DNA of 64,000 nucleotides, from positions 1 through 64,000 of the forward strand of contig CAVPGM010000009.1 of the NCBI GenBank assembly GCA_963703945.1, given 5' to 3'. The position numbers and the translations under genes were made by a program. Shown here piece after piece: positions 9,624 through 18,215 of this stretch. Origin of the DNA: JALORV01 sp963703945 (GTDB lineage: Bacteria > Pseudomonadota > Gammaproteobacteria > Burkholderiales > Burkholderiaceae_F). The notes below the pieces were generated by a model, which worked only from the letters and a program-made list of their open reading frames with translations, made no database searches and was not told the DNA's origin. Within the stretch, counting starts at the first letter, position 1. Every line of letters begins with the position of its first letter.

Positions 9624-10400
9624 CTAGACCTCGCGCCAGTCGAGGCCGTCTTCCTGGTCGGCCACCGCGATCTCGTCAGATCCGCAGTCGAGCGCGGCGC
9701 AAAGCGCGGCGCGGGCCAGGTCAGGTCGATTGTTGCTGCGGGACAGGTGAGCGGCGGCGACCCATTGCAGGTGACGGCGATCCACGCGGTTCAGGATGTC
9801 GGCGGCCTGCGCATTGGAGAGATGGCCGCGTCCGCCTGCGATGCGCGCCTTCAGAAATGGCGGATAGCTTCCCTGCCGCAGCATTGCCGCGTCGTGGTTG
9901 CACTCGAGTATCAGCGCATGCAGACCTGAGAGCGCCGCGATGATCGTTGCAGAACACTCGCCCGCATCTGTCAGCATCGCCGCGCGTCGGTAGCCGTCGC
10001 TGAACGCGAACTGGACCGGCTCGGCGGCGTCGTGCGGCACCGAAAATGGAACGATGCGCAACGGACCGATCTCGACCGGGCACCCGGCCTCGATCCGGTT
10101 CCACTCGACCTCCAGTGCAGCAATGCCGGACGCCGCAGCGGTCCCATCGGTGCAATAAACCGGGATCCGGTGTGTGCGGGCGCAGGCTTCGACACCACCC
10201 ACGTGATCGTCGTGCTCGTGCGTGACGAAAACAGCATCGAGAGACGAGAACTCGAGCGCCGCCCGTTGCAAGCGCTGTTCGAGTTGCCGCAGGTTGAAGC
10301 CGTTGTCTATCAGGACGCGGGTGGTGAAGAGCCCGTCGCGCGCTTCCACCACCAGCGCATTGCCGCCGCTGCCTGAGCCGAGACTGCAGACGCGCAGCAC
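9624..10400 (-). CDS. Metallo-beta-lactamase-fold hydrolase (YycJ-like)
   Basis: A 258-residue enzyme with the dinuclear metal motif THEHDDH (His61, His63, Asp65, His66), a further HLSRSNN segment and a metal aspartate in MLTDAG. The opening CSLGSGSGGNALVVE is typical of the YycJ/WalJ group of single-domain MBL proteins, some of which are linked to nucleic-acid phosphodiester hydrolysis. It follows bamC by eight bases and is the last gene of the trpS-dapA-bamC run, as in many Burkholderiales. Substrate unknown. Confidence 0.85.
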   Translation of the reverse strand: MLRVCSLGSGSGGNALVVEARDGLFTTRVLIDNGFNLRQLEQRLQRAALEFSSLDAVFVTHEHDDHVGGVEACARTHRIPVYCTDGTAAASGIAALEVEWNRIEAGCPVEIGPLRIVPFSVPHDAAEPVQFAFSDGYRRAAMLTDAGECSATIIAALSGLHALILECNHDAAMLRQGSYPPFLKARIAGGRGHLSNAQAADILNRVDRRHLQWVAAAHLSRSNNRPDLARAALCAALDCGSDEIAVADQEDGLDWREV

Positions 10401-10408
10401 GCCGCCCG

Positions 10409-11635
10409 TCAGCGCAGCTGGTCTTTCAGCAGCGCAAGGATGCGGTCGCCCACGGTCGAGCGCTCCGGCTTGCCGTCGCTGCTGAATACCTGCACGTGCG
10501 TGCCGGAGTCACCGGCCGAGATCAGCTGCACACGATACTGCGGCGCCGGCACCGGCTTTTCCTTGCCGAGGACCCTGGTGAAGAAGCCCTGCTGCTCTTT
10601 CTGCTTGGCCTCGTAATCGGGATCCAGGTAGCGGACGAAGTAGATGCCCTTGGCGCGATCACGGTCCTCGACCGTGAAGCCGCCGCGATCGAGCGCCAGC
10701 CCGATGCGACGCCAGGCGCGGTCGAACTGGTCATCGATATCCAGGCGCTCACTGCGTCCATCGGCACCCTTGACGATGAACACGGTTTCCGGCGGCGCGC
10801 TGGCCGCTGCTGTTCCCGCCGCCGCCCCCGCTGCACCGCTACTCGCAGCAGGTGCTCCCGGCTGGCCCGCGGGTCCGGTTGCACTCACCGGCTTGGCCGC
10901 CGTGCCGTCGAAGCGCACCAACAGGCGCTGCAACATCTCGGCCTCCATCTCTGGATCGGCTGGCTTGGGTTGCCAAGCGGTGCGATCCTGCGCCGAGGAG
11001 GTAAAGACCTCGACCATCGCGCGATGGCTGATGAAGATCTCCGACGTGTCCTTCGTCGTGCGCTCCAGCCGCGCACGGTACTTGTCTTGCTCGCCGGTCT
11101 CGTACACAGAGCCCAGAAAACGTCCCAGCGTCTTGCGAATCAGGTCCTGCGGCAACTTCGCCTTGTTCTCGGCCCACACGGTCTCCATGACGCCGCTGGC
11201 CGCATCGGATTTCTCGACCGCGAGTCCGACGCTGGGCCAGAACTCGAGCAGGATCGGCCACGCCTTTTCAGGCGGCATGTTGACGGCCAACCAGCGCTGG
11301 CTGCCCTGGCGCTCGATCTTCGCGATCTCGGCAGTCGGCGCGACGGCACCGGCCGTCGTGCCGGCGACCGAACTCGCGGGCGTGCCCGGCCGCGCCGCAG
11401 CGGCGCTCGACGCGGTCACCGTCTGCGGGCGCTCAGGCACGGTGAAGCGTTCATCGCGCGGCAACTGCGACAGGTCAGGCGGGACTTCCAGCGGCGTGGA
11501 GCGCGTCCTTGCGGCCTGATAGTCAACCTTGCCGGACAGACTGCTGCCGGTCCAGGTGCAGCCTGCCATCAGGCCAATCAGGACCGCGGAAAGCGCCGAC
11601 ACGGAACGGCGGCGCACAAACGAAGCAAACATCAT
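10409..11635 (-). CDS. bamC: Outer membrane assembly lipoprotein BamC
   Basis: A 408-residue lipoprotein of the BAM complex, which folds beta-barrel proteins into the outer membrane. The signal peptide ends in the lipobox LMAGC (lipidated Cys26). A proline-rich segment (LEVPPDLSQLPRDERF) corresponds to the unstructured N-terminal part that contacts BamD. Two helix-grip domains follow, separated by a long Ala/Gly/Pro linker. The C-terminal half contains FDRAWRRIGLALDRGGFTVEDRDRAKGIYFVRY-type BamC sequence. ATG 11635 has AGGAG five bases upstream. dapA lies 17 bases upstream, the usual dapA-bamC order. Confidence 0.92.
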   Translation of the reverse strand: MMFASFVRRRSVSALSAVLIGLMAGCTWTGSSLSGKVDYQAARTRSTPLEVPPDLSQLPRDERFTVPERPQTVTASSAAAARPGTPASSVAGTTAGAVAPTAEIAKIERQGSQRWLAVNMPPEKAWPILLEFWPSVGLAVEKSDAASGVMETVWAENKAKLPQDLIRKTLGRFLGSVYETGEQDKYRARLERTTKDTSEIFISHRAMVEVFTSSAQDRTAWQPKPADPEMEAEMLQRLLVRFDGTAAKPVSATGPAGQPGAPAASSGAAGAAAGTAAASAPPETVFIVKGADGRSERLDIDDQFDRAWRRIGLALDRGGFTVEDRDRAKGIYFVRYLDPDYEAKQKEQQGFFTRVLGKEKPVPAPQYRVQLISAGDSGTHVQVFSSDGKPERSTVGDRILALLKDQLR

Positions 11636-11652
11636 CCAAGCTCCTGCAGACG

Positions 11653-12528
11653 CTACAACACGCCTGCGTCCTTCATGGCAGCCAACACTGTCGATTCGGC
11701 CGACGCGGACAGCGGCACCAGCGGAAGGCGGATGCCGCCGGCAATGCGGCCCATCTTCGCCAGCGCCCACTTGACCGGAATCGGATTCGGCTCGATAAAC
11801 AGTTTGGTGTGCAACGCCATCAATTGATTGTTGATCGTACGCGCGCGCGACAGGTCGCCGCCCAGCGCCGCCTTTGCGAGTTCGCTCATCTGCCGCGGCG
11901 CGACGTTGGCCGTCACCGAGATGACGCCATGGCCTCCCAGCAGCATCAGGGCCAGCGCGGTGTCGTCGTTGCCGCTGTACAGCGCGAAGCGCGCTGGCAG
12001 CCGCTTCAGCAGGTCTGCCGCTCGCGCCAGGTCGCTGGTCGCATCCTTCAGGCCGACGACGCCCGGCACGTCGGCCAGCCTGACAGTCGTGTCGTTGGCC
12101 AGGTCGGCAACCGTGCGGCCGGGCACGTTGTAGAGAATGATCGGCAGGTCCACCGACTCGGCGATCTTGCGAAAGTGACGATACAGCCCTTCCTGAGTCG
12201 GCTTGTTGTAGTACGGCACTACCTGCAGCGAAGCCGTTGCTCCAACGGCCTTGGCATGACGCGTCAACTCGATCGCCTCCGCGGTCGAGTTGCCTCCAGT
12301 GCCGGCGATCACCGGGATGCGACCCTTGACCGCCTCCACCGCGACACGGATCAGTTCGCCGTGCTCTTCCGGATTGACTGTCGGCGATTCGCCCGTCGTG
12401 CCGACGGCAACGATCGCATTCGTGCCCTCGGCCACGTGCCAGTCGATCAGTCGCCGATAGGCATCGAAGTCGAGCGCGCCGTCCTCGCGCATCGGTGAAA
12501 CGATGGCGACGATGCTGCCCTTGATCAT
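11653..12528 (-). CDS. dapA: 4-hydroxy-tetrahydrodipicolinate synthase
   Basis: A 291-residue TIM-barrel enzyme that condenses pyruvate with aspartate semialdehyde, the first committed step to diaminopimelate and lysine. The Schiff-base lysine is Lys161 (GLKDATSD). The catalytic triad residues are Thr44 (GTTGES), Tyr107 (VPYYNK) and Tyr133 (ILYNVPGRT). Start at ATG 12528, where homology begins (MIKGSIVAIVSPM), not the longer frame to 12585. bamC follows 17 bases downstream and a methyltransferase lies upstream. Confidence 0.96.
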   Translation of the reverse strand: MIKGSIVAIVSPMREDGALDFDAYRRLIDWHVAEGTNAIVAVGTTGESPTVNPEEHGELIRVAVEAVKGRIPVIAGTGGNSTAEAIELTRHAKAVGATASLQVVPYYNKPTQEGLYRHFRKIAESVDLPIILYNVPGRTVADLANDTTVRLADVPGVVGLKDATSDLARAADLLKRLPARFALYSGNDDTALALMLLGGHGVISVTANVAPRQMSELAKAALGGDLSRARTINNQLMALHTKLFIEPNPIPVKWALAKMGRIAGGIRLPLVPLSASAESTVLAAMKDAGVL

Positions 12529-12588
12529 GGTGTAGTCGGTCCCCCTCGCGAAGCCGCGGATTCTACCGTGCGCAGGCACGCGCACCGG

Positions 12589-13197
12589 CTACAGCGTCAG
12601 GCTTTCGACAGGCACGGCCTGCGCGCGTTCGATCTTCAGCGCGGCGAGTCTCTGAATCATCGCCGGCGCGGGCCGGTCGATGTAGCCTTCTTCGAATGCC
12701 AGCACGCGCAGTTCGGCGAAGGCGTCGAGCAATTCGCGCGGACGCAGCAGATGGTCGGGGTTGCGCGGACGCCCGAACTGCTCGTTGCCGGCGGCAAAGG
12801 TCTCGTAGACGAGCAGCCCGCCGGGCGCGAGCGCCTCGGCCAGTAGAGGCAGCAGCGGCCGATGCAGGTAGTGGATCACGACCACGGCATCGAACGACAG
12901 TCCATTGAACGGCCACGGATCGCTTTCGAGATCGGCCAGCCGGAAATCCACCGACGCTTCGCCGGCCAGCGACAGGCCGCACGCCGGGTCGCTGTCCGCG
13001 GCCGTCACGCGACAGCCGCGGCTGGCGAGGTAGCGCGCGTTCCGGCCGTGGCCACAGGCCACGTCGAGCACCCGTGCTCCGGGTCGCAGCCGCGATGCGA
13101 AGCGCACGACCCAGTCCGAGGGGGCGCGGGCGAGCGGATTGGACGTCGGTCGTCCGCCGTCTTGTGCCGGGTCAGTCGTAGGTTCAGTCGTATACAA
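12589..13197 (-). CDS. Class I SAM-dependent methyltransferase
   Basis: A protein of about 202 residues with a Rossmann-type methyltransferase core: motif I VLDVACGHGRNARYLA, motif II acidic TAADSDPA, and a later FDAVVVIHYLHRPLLPLL with LAPGGLLVYETF. It resembles the small TehB/UbiE-like methyltransferases. No ATG is near the expected start; TTG 13197, overlapping the end of trpS by 14 bases, is the most plausible. Substrate unknown. It sits between trpS and dapA in the same transcriptional run. Confidence 0.8.
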   Translation of the reverse strand: MYTTEPTTDPAQDGGRPTSNPLARAPSDWVVRFASRLRPGARVLDVACGHGRNARYLASRGCRVTAADSDPACGLSLAGEASVDFRLADLESDPWPFNGLSFDAVVVIHYLHRPLLPLLAEALAPGGLLVYETFAAGNEQFGRPRNPDHLLRPRELLDAFAELRVLAFEEGYIDRPAPAMIQRLAALKIERAQAVPVESLTL

Positions 13198-14392
13198 GGC
13201 CCATCGCGCCGCGCACCTCGCGCATCGTTTCCTCGGCCGCCATGCGCGCGCGTTGGCATCCATCGTCAACGATCGCGCGCAGCAAAGCCGGATCGTCCAG
13301 ATACGGCTGCGCGCGCTCGCGCCAAACTTGCTGCTCGGCCAGCATCGCATCGATCACCGGCTGCTTGCAGTCGAGGCAGCCGATGCCGGCCGTGCGGCAG
13401 CCGTGCGCGGCCCAGGTGCGCGTCTCGTCAGTCGTGTAGATCTTGTGCAGTTGCCATACCGGGCAGCGCTCGGGCTCGCCTGGGTCGGACCTGCGCACGC
13501 GCGCCGGATCGGTCGTCATGCGGCGGATCTTCTCGGTCAGAACCTTCGGGTCCTCGCGCATCGGAATCACGTTGCCGTAACTCTTCGACATCTTCTGTCC
13601 GTCGAGACCGGGCACCTTCGGCGTCTCGGTCAGGCGGACCGCCGGTTCGGCCAGGATGACCCGGTGGGCCCCCTCCAGGTAACCGAACGCGCGCTCGCGG
13701 TCTTCCATCGACAGGCTCTGCGCCTGCGACAGGATTGCGCGGGCTTCTGCGAGCGCGGCGTCGTCACCCTGCTCCTGAAAGCGCGTGCGCAGTTCAAGGT
13801 AGCGCTTCGCGGCCTTGCCCCCGAGCTTTTTCACCGCAGCAAGCGCCTTTTCAGCGAAACCCGGCTCGCGGCCGAACAGGTTGTTGAAGCGGCGCGCAAT
13901 CTCGCGGGTCATCTCGATGTGCGGCACCTGATCTTCGCCCACAGGCACCATCGTCGCGCGGTAGATCAGGATGTCGGCGGCCTGCATCAGCGGATAGCCG
14001 AGAAAGCCGTAGGTCGACAGGTCACGGTCCTTGATCTTTTCGATCTGGTCCTTGTAGGTCGGTACTCGCTCGAGCCACCCGAGCGGTGTCGACATCGTGA
14101 GCAGCAGGAACAGTTCCGCGTGCTCGGGCACCCGCGACTGGATGAACACCGTCGCCTTCTTCGGATCGAGACCTGCCGCGAACCAGTCGATCACCATGTC
14201 CCAGACGCTCGCGGCCATGATCTCGGGCGTTTCGTAGTGCGTCGTCAGCGCATGCCAGTCGGCGACGAAAAAGAAGCACGGAAACTCCTCCTGCAACTTG
14301 ACCCAGTTCTTCAGCGCCCCGTGGTAGTGGCCGATATGCAGCGCCCCGGTCGGACGCATTCCGGAAAGGACGCGGTCAGGAAACATCGACAT
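13184..14392 (-). CDS. trpS: Tryptophanyl-tRNA synthetase
   Basis: A 402-residue class I aminoacyl-tRNA synthetase. The HIGH motif appears as TGALHIGHYHGAL and KMSKS as GQKMSKSYGN. It is about 65 residues longer than the Escherichia coli enzyme because of a helical insertion before KMSKS (around RTRFQEQGDDAALAEAR), as in betaproteobacterial homologues. Its ATG lies five bases from the CTAG end of repeat copy 1, so its leader and any ribosome binding site lie within the repeat; no clear Shine-Dalgarno is visible. Confidence 0.96.
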   Translation of the reverse strand: MSMFPDRVLSGMRPTGALHIGHYHGALKNWVKLQEEFPCFFFVADWHALTTHYETPEIMAASVWDMVIDWFAAGLDPKKATVFIQSRVPEHAELFLLLTMSTPLGWLERVPTYKDQIEKIKDRDLSTYGFLGYPLMQAADILIYRATMVPVGEDQVPHIEMTREIARRFNNLFGREPGFAEKALAAVKKLGGKAAKRYLELRTRFQEQGDDAALAEARAILSQAQSLSMEDRERAFGYLEGAHRVILAEPAVRLTETPKVPGLDGQKMSKSYGNVIPMREDPKVLTEKIRRMTTDPARVRRSDPGEPERCPVWQLHKIYTTDETRTWAAHGCRTAGIGCLDCKQPVIDAMLAEQQVWRERAQPYLDDPALLRAIVDDGCQRARMAAEETMREVRGAMGLVYD

Positions 14393-14397
14393 CGGAG

Positions 14398-14680
14398 CTA
14401 GGGCTGTTCACGCCAAATGCGGGAGATGCGTTGGGCCGCAATGCGGATGGATGCGCGAAGGGCGGCGCCGCGAATGGTAGCTCCCATTCGCAAGCCGCCC
14501 GACAAAGCAGACGCCGTATTCGGCCCAACCCTGCGGGAAAGCGAATGGCGGGCGCATTGCGTCCGCAGTGGGCAACTGAGCGCTTCGCTGGTTGGCATCA
14601 GCCAACGGCGCTCGCGGCGCCTCGCACTGCATCCCGCCATTCACTTTCGCACTCCCGGCTTTGGCGTGAACAGGCCCTAG
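14398..14680 (-). repeat. CTAG-bounded structured element, copy 1 (inverted)
   Basis: A 283-bp element with terminal inverted repeats CTAGGGC-TGTTCACGC (left, one C missing) and GCGTGAACAGGCCCTAG (right). It is in reverse orientation relative to copies 2 and 3. Internal hairpins include GCGAATGG...CCATTCGC around a 6-base loop and a longer pair formed by GAAAGCGAATGGCGGG with CCCGCCATTCACTTTC. It lies between the site-2 protease gene, whose TAG stop is inside the right CTAG, and trpS, whose ATG is five bases beyond the left CTAG. It contains no transposase gene, so it is probably a MITE-like non-autonomous element. Confidence 0.85.
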
Positions 14681-15324
14681 ACAAAGATGCGGACGATGCC
14701 GACACCGAACTGATAGAACGGCTGCAGAAAAAAGCCGATCGTGTTGGTGGCGAGCAGAAAGATCAGGATGAAGAACCCGTACGGCTCCACGCGCGACAGC
14801 GCGTACGCCAATTTGTGCGGAAGCAGCCCCACCAGGATGCGGCCCCCGTCGAGCGGCGGCAGCGGCAGCAGGTTGAGCGCCATCAGCCCGATGTTCACGA
14901 AGATGCCGGCCTTGGCCATCTCCACCATGAACGGTTCGTCGATTCCGACGCCCAGCATGACCTTGAGCCAGAGTGCCCAGCCGATCGCCATCAGCAGGTT
15001 CACTCCCGGGCCCGCCGCCGCAACCCAGATCATGTCGCGCTTGGGATGCCGCAGGTTCGCGAAGTTGACCGGCACCGGCTTCGCCCAGCCGAAGAGGAAG
15101 CCAGCGCCGCCGGCGAACTTCGACAGCAGCACGATCGCGAGCGGCACGATGATCGTGCCGACGGGATCGATGTGCTTGAGCGGATTGAGCGTCACGCGCC
15201 CCAGCATGTAGGCGGTCGAGTCGCCGAACATGCGCGCAACATAACCATGCGCCGCTTCGTGCAGCGTGATGGCCAGCAACACCGGGATCGCGTAGACGGT
15301 GATCGTCTGGATGATGCCGTCCAT
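14677..15324 (-). CDS. Site-2 protease family (M50) intramembrane metalloprotease
   Basis: A 215-residue polytopic membrane protein. The zinc-binding HEAAH (His22, Glu23, His26) lies in the first membrane segment, and the third ligand is in NLLPLPPLDGGRIL. It is the compact M50 type without PDZ or CBS domains, a standard neighbour of trpS in Burkholderiales. Physiological substrates are unknown. The gene is flanked on both sides by inverted copies of the CTAG element; the stop codon (TAG) is contributed by copy 1 and the ATG is five bases from copy 2. Confidence 0.9.
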   Translation of the reverse strand: MDGIIQTITVYAIPVLLAITLHEAAHGYVARMFGDSTAYMLGRVTLNPLKHIDPVGTIIVPLAIVLLSKFAGGAGFLFGWAKPVPVNFANLRHPKRDMIWVAAAGPGVNLLMAIGWALWLKVMLGVGIDEPFMVEMAKAGIFVNIGLMALNLLPLPPLDGGRILVGLLPHKLAYALSRVEPYGFFILIFLLATNTIGFFLQPFYQFGVGIVRIFV

Positions 15325-15329
15325 GGCAA

Positions 15330-15603
15330 CTAGGGCCTGTTCACGCTAAAGCCGGGAGTGCGAAAGTGAATGGCGGGATGCAGTGCGAGGCGCTGCGAGC
15401 GCCGTTGGTGGAGCACCAATCAGCGAAGCGGCAACGACGCAATGCGCCCGCCATTCGCTTTCCCGCAGGGTTGGGCCGAAATGCGGCGTCTGCTTTGGCG
15501 GGCGGCTTGCGAATGGGAGCTACCATTCGCGGCGCCGCCCTTCGCGCATCCATCCGCATTGCGGCCCAACGCATCTCCCGCATTTAGCGTGAACAGACCC
15601 TAG
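15330..15603 (+). repeat. CTAG-bounded structured element, copy 2
   Basis: A 274-bp element beginning CTAGGGCCTGTTCACGCTAA and ending TTAGCGTGAACAGACCCTAG, giving a terminal inverted repeat of about 21 bp with one mismatch. Internal hairpins: GAAAGTGAATGGCGGG with CCCGCCATTCGCTTTC, GGCGCT with AGCGCC, TTGGTG with CACCAA, GCGAATGG with CCATTCGC inside GGGCGGC/GCCGCCC, and GTTGGGCCG with CGGCCCAAC. It separates the threonylcarbamoyl-AMP synthase gene from the site-2 protease gene. Frames of 69-77 codons inside it are products of the repeat, not genes. Confidence 0.88.
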
Positions 15604-15630
15604 TCTAGCAGCCGAGGCGAGCGCGGCTGT

Positions 15631-16254
15631 TCAAAGTCCCAGCGCGGCCAGATTGCCCTTGCCGGCGCGCACGAGCACTGCCTGCTTGCCGGTCAGGTCG
15701 ACCACCGTGGTCGGTTGGACTCCGCACGGGCCTGCATCCAGCACGAAGTCGATCGCGTAGTCGAGTCTCGCGCGGATGTCGTCCACGTCGTTCAGTGGAA
15801 GTTCATCGCCCGGCAGCTGCAGCGTGGTGCTGATCAGTGGCTGCCCCAGGACGTCCAGCAGACCGAGCGCGACCGGATGATCGGGAATGCGCAGCCCGAT
15901 CGTGCGGCGAGACGGGTGCGAGAGCCTGCGCGGAACTTCGCGCGTCGCATCGAGGATCAGCGTGTAGGGTCCGGGCGTAACCTCGCGCAGCAGCCGGTAG
16001 GTGGTGTTGTCGACCTTCGCGTAGGACGCAAGGTCCGAAAGGTCGCGGCACATCAGCGTCATCAGGTGCCGTTCGTCCATGCGACGGATCGCGCGGATGC
16101 GGTCGACCGCGGCCTTGTCGTCGAGGTGGCAGGCTAGCGCGTAGCACGAGTCGGTCGGGATCGCTCCGACACCGCCGTGATCGAGGATCTGCGCGGCCTG
16201 TCGCAGCAGGCGCACCTGCGGATCGACCGGATGCACCGCGAACAGTTGAGCCAT
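15631..16254 (-). CDS. L-threonylcarbamoyladenylate synthase (YrdC/YciO type)
   Basis: A 207-residue YrdC-domain protein. The family makes threonylcarbamoyl-AMP from threonine, bicarbonate and ATP for t6A37 tRNA modification. Seen: GGVGAIPTDSCYALACHL, the basic ATP-binding IRAIRRMDERHLMTLMC and TPGPYTLILDATREVPRRL. It is the single-domain YciO-like version without the Sua5 C-terminal domain, so genuine t6A activity is likely but not certain. It lies between the PHP phosphatase and site-2 protease genes in the conserved order; copy 2 of the repeat follows it. Confidence 0.87.
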   Translation of the reverse strand: MAQLFAVHPVDPQVRLLRQAAQILDHGGVGAIPTDSCYALACHLDDKAAVDRIRAIRRMDERHLMTLMCRDLSDLASYAKVDNTTYRLLREVTPGPYTLILDATREVPRRLSHPSRRTIGLRIPDHPVALGLLDVLGQPLISTTLQLPGDELPLNDVDDIRARLDYAIDFVLDAGPCGVQPTTVVDLTGKQAVLVRAGKGNLAALGL

Positions 16255-16336
16255 GGCTAAGGGAGCCGCACGCCGGCCAGGCGGCGGGGGCGACGGACTG
16301 GTACGGTTGTTGACTCTGTGGAACCGACGATCGGCC

Positions 16337-17200
16337 TCACGTGAAGCGATGCCACACCGGAATCAGGCCGGCAGGCAGCATCGGAACGACACCGAGTTCG
16401 ACGTTCTCCGCCTCGCCCGGGCCGTGAAAGTCGCTTCCGCGCGAGGCTTCGAGCTCGAGTTCCGTGGCCATGCGCGCGAACTGCCTGATCTGCTCGTCGG
16501 TGTGATTGCTGGTCACCACCTCGAGCGCCACGCCACCGCTCTCCCTGAACTGCGTAACGAGTTCGTGCAGGCGAAGCTCGCCGATTCGGTAACGACCCGG
16601 GTGTGCCAGCACGGCAACGCCACCGGCTGAGGAGATCCAGTGCACCGCGTCATCCAGGCGGGCCCATTCGTGCGGCACGTAGCCGGGTTTGCCCGCCACC
16701 AGAAACTTCTTGAAGACTTCACGCATGTCGCGGCAGATCCCGGTATCGACCAGGTGTCGCGCAAAGTGCGTGCGGGAAATGAGGTCTGGATTGCGCACGT
16801 AGCGCAATGCGCCCTCGTAGGTGTCATCGATGCCGGCAGCAGCCAGCCCGGCAGCCATCTGGTGCGCTCGCTCGGCGCGACCGCTGCGCACGCCGGCCAG
16901 CGCGGACTTCAGGCGGGCATCGTCCGGATCGATGCCGAGCCCGACCACGTGCACCGTGGTCGAACCCCACGTCACAGAAATCTCGACGCCGTGCACGAAC
17001 GCCATGCCGACGTCCTGCGCGGTGCGCGCCGCTTCGGCCAGCCCGGACACTTCATCGTGATCGGTCAGCGAGAAAAGCTCGACACCGCGCTCGGCCGCGC
17101 GCTCGACGACCTCGCGCGGGGTCAGCACGCCGTCGGAGACCGTCGAATGCGAGTGCAGGTCGGCGGCGACCGAACTCGCCGGATGAGAAGGCAACGCCAT
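16337..17200 (-). CDS. PHP-domain phosphoesterase (3',5'-nucleoside bisphosphate phosphatase / RNase AM type)
   Basis: A 287-residue PHP metallo-phosphoesterase. The first metal motif is DLHSHSTVSDG, the second appears as SLTDHDEVSG, later HGVEISVTW, then VLAHPGRYR and the C-terminal SDFHGPGE. This pattern matches the YciV group, which removes the 3' phosphate of 3',5'-nucleotides and trims 5' ends of RNA. It is the first gene of the run leading into the tRNA-modification and trpS genes on the minus strand. Start at ATG 17200. Confidence 0.88.
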   Translation of the reverse strand: MALPSHPASSVAADLHSHSTVSDGVLTPREVVERAAERGVELFSLTDHDEVSGLAEAARTAQDVGMAFVHGVEISVTWGSTTVHVVGLGIDPDDARLKSALAGVRSGRAERAHQMAAGLAAAGIDDTYEGALRYVRNPDLISRTHFARHLVDTGICRDMREVFKKFLVAGKPGYVPHEWARLDDAVHWISSAGGVAVLAHPGRYRIGELRLHELVTQFRESGGVALEVVTSNHTDEQIRQFARMATELELEASRGSDFHGPGEAENVELGVVPMLPAGLIPVWHRFT

Positions 17201-17209
17201 GCCCGGATT

Positions 17210-17221
17210 CTAGGGCCTGTT
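17210..17221. repeat. Solo terminus of the CTAG element
   Basis: The 12-mer CTAGGGCCTGTT is identical to the outer end of the 274-bp elements, but nothing resembling the rest follows (it continues GTCGCTCAAGCC). It supplies the last residues and TAG stop of the alpha/beta hydrolase gene. It could be a relic of an excised or eroded copy, or coincidence. Confidence 0.4.
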
Positions 17222-18157
17222 GTCGCTCAAGCCGGGTAGCCGTCGCGCGATGAAGTCGGCGATCGCCGCAGCGACACGCTCGGGCTGGTCATGGTGGACC
17301 ATGTGACCGGCATCGGCGATGACGAGGTTCTCGACATCCGGGATTGCCGCGCGGCGGCGTTCGATCTCCTGCAGCGCGGCCGCAGGCGATTCGGCGACGA
17401 AGCGCAACACGTCGGTCGCGTCGGCCTGCACCCACAGGACCGGGCAGGCGATCCGCTCCCAGCAGGCCAGCACTTCGTCGAGGCGATACAGAGTCGGATT
17501 GACGATCTTGTGCGCCGGATCGCCGGCGATGGCCCAGCGCCCGCTCGCCTGCCGTTCGCTCCAGTAGGGCGCGAGGAAGCGTGCTCGATCCGGAGTCAGC
17601 CGCGCGTTGCTACGCAACAGGCGCTGTTCGACTTCCTCAAGCGATGCGTAGTCGCGCATCGCGGCACCGGACCGCAGCTCGTCGAGCCATTGTGCATAGC
17701 GCTGCGGCGCCTGCGACGCGTGGGTCGGCCGCAGGCCGAATCCTTCGAGGTTGATCACCGCAGCGATTCGGTGAGGCCGGATGCCGGCGTACAGCAGCGC
17801 TACGTTGCCGCCCATGCTGTGACCGGCCAGCACGATGTGCCGGCCCTTCACGTCGTCCAAGATGCGATCGAGGTCGGCCAGGTAGTCGGGGAACCAATAG
17901 CAGTCGCCCCGCGCGCGCTCGGTCATGCCATAGCCGCGCCAGTCGGGCGCGATGACGCTCCAGCGCGTATCGACCGCTTCGGCGACGAACTGGAACGACG
18001 CGGAAACATCCATCCAGCCGTGCAGCATCACGATCGTGACGTCGGCATCGCGCGGACCCCAGCAGCGCAGGTGGTAGCGCAGGCCCCGCACGTCGATGAA
18101 CCGGGATTCTGACGGCCGGCGCACGGCGCTCGAGCGGTCCGCAATGGGCATTCGCAT
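17210..18157 (-). CDS. Alpha/beta-fold hydrolase
   Basis: A 315-residue hydrolase. The oxyanion segment is MLHGWMDVSASF, the nucleophile elbow AGHSMGGNVAL (about Ser114), and the catalytic histidine AGHMVHHDQPERVA near the C-terminus. No signal peptide is present. Start ATG 18157 has GGAG seven bases upstream. Substrate cannot be predicted. It is divergent from an acyl-CoA synthetase gene, so a role with acyl esters is possible but unproven. Its stop lies in an end sequence identical to that of the CTAG element. Confidence 0.85.
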   Translation of the reverse strand: MRMPIADRSSAVRRPSESRFIDVRGLRYHLRCWGPRDADVTIVMLHGWMDVSASFQFVAEAVDTRWSVIAPDWRGYGMTERARGDCYWFPDYLADLDRILDDVKGRHIVLAGHSMGGNVALLYAGIRPHRIAAVINLEGFGLRPTHASQAPQRYAQWLDELRSGAAMRDYASLEEVEQRLLRSNARLTPDRARFLAPYWSERQASGRWAIAGDPAHKIVNPTLYRLDEVLACWERIACPVLWVQADATDVLRFVAESPAAALQEIERRRAAIPDVENLVIADAGHMVHHDQPERVAAAIADFIARRLPGLSDNRP

Positions 18158-18181
18158 TTGCGCACTCCATCGGGTTCGGCG

Positions 18182-18187
18182 ATTATA
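18182..18187 (-). promoter_or_regulatory. TATAAT -10 element for the hydrolase gene
   Basis: Reading the minus strand, TATAAT lies within CGATTCCTATAATC, the same 14-mer found before roxA. It ends 24 bases before the ATG at 18157, which leaves room for the GGAG ribosome site. The -35 region is weak (TTGGCT at a 14-base spacing). Confidence 0.45.
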
Positions 18188-18215
18188 GGAATCGCTGCGG
18201 CAGCCAAGGATTCTC

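Noticed and set aside
14408..14644. Frames of 69-87 codons inside the three repeat elements
   Set aside because: They recur in all copies, follow the inverted-repeat structure on both strands and have no ribosome sites; they are by-products of the repeat.
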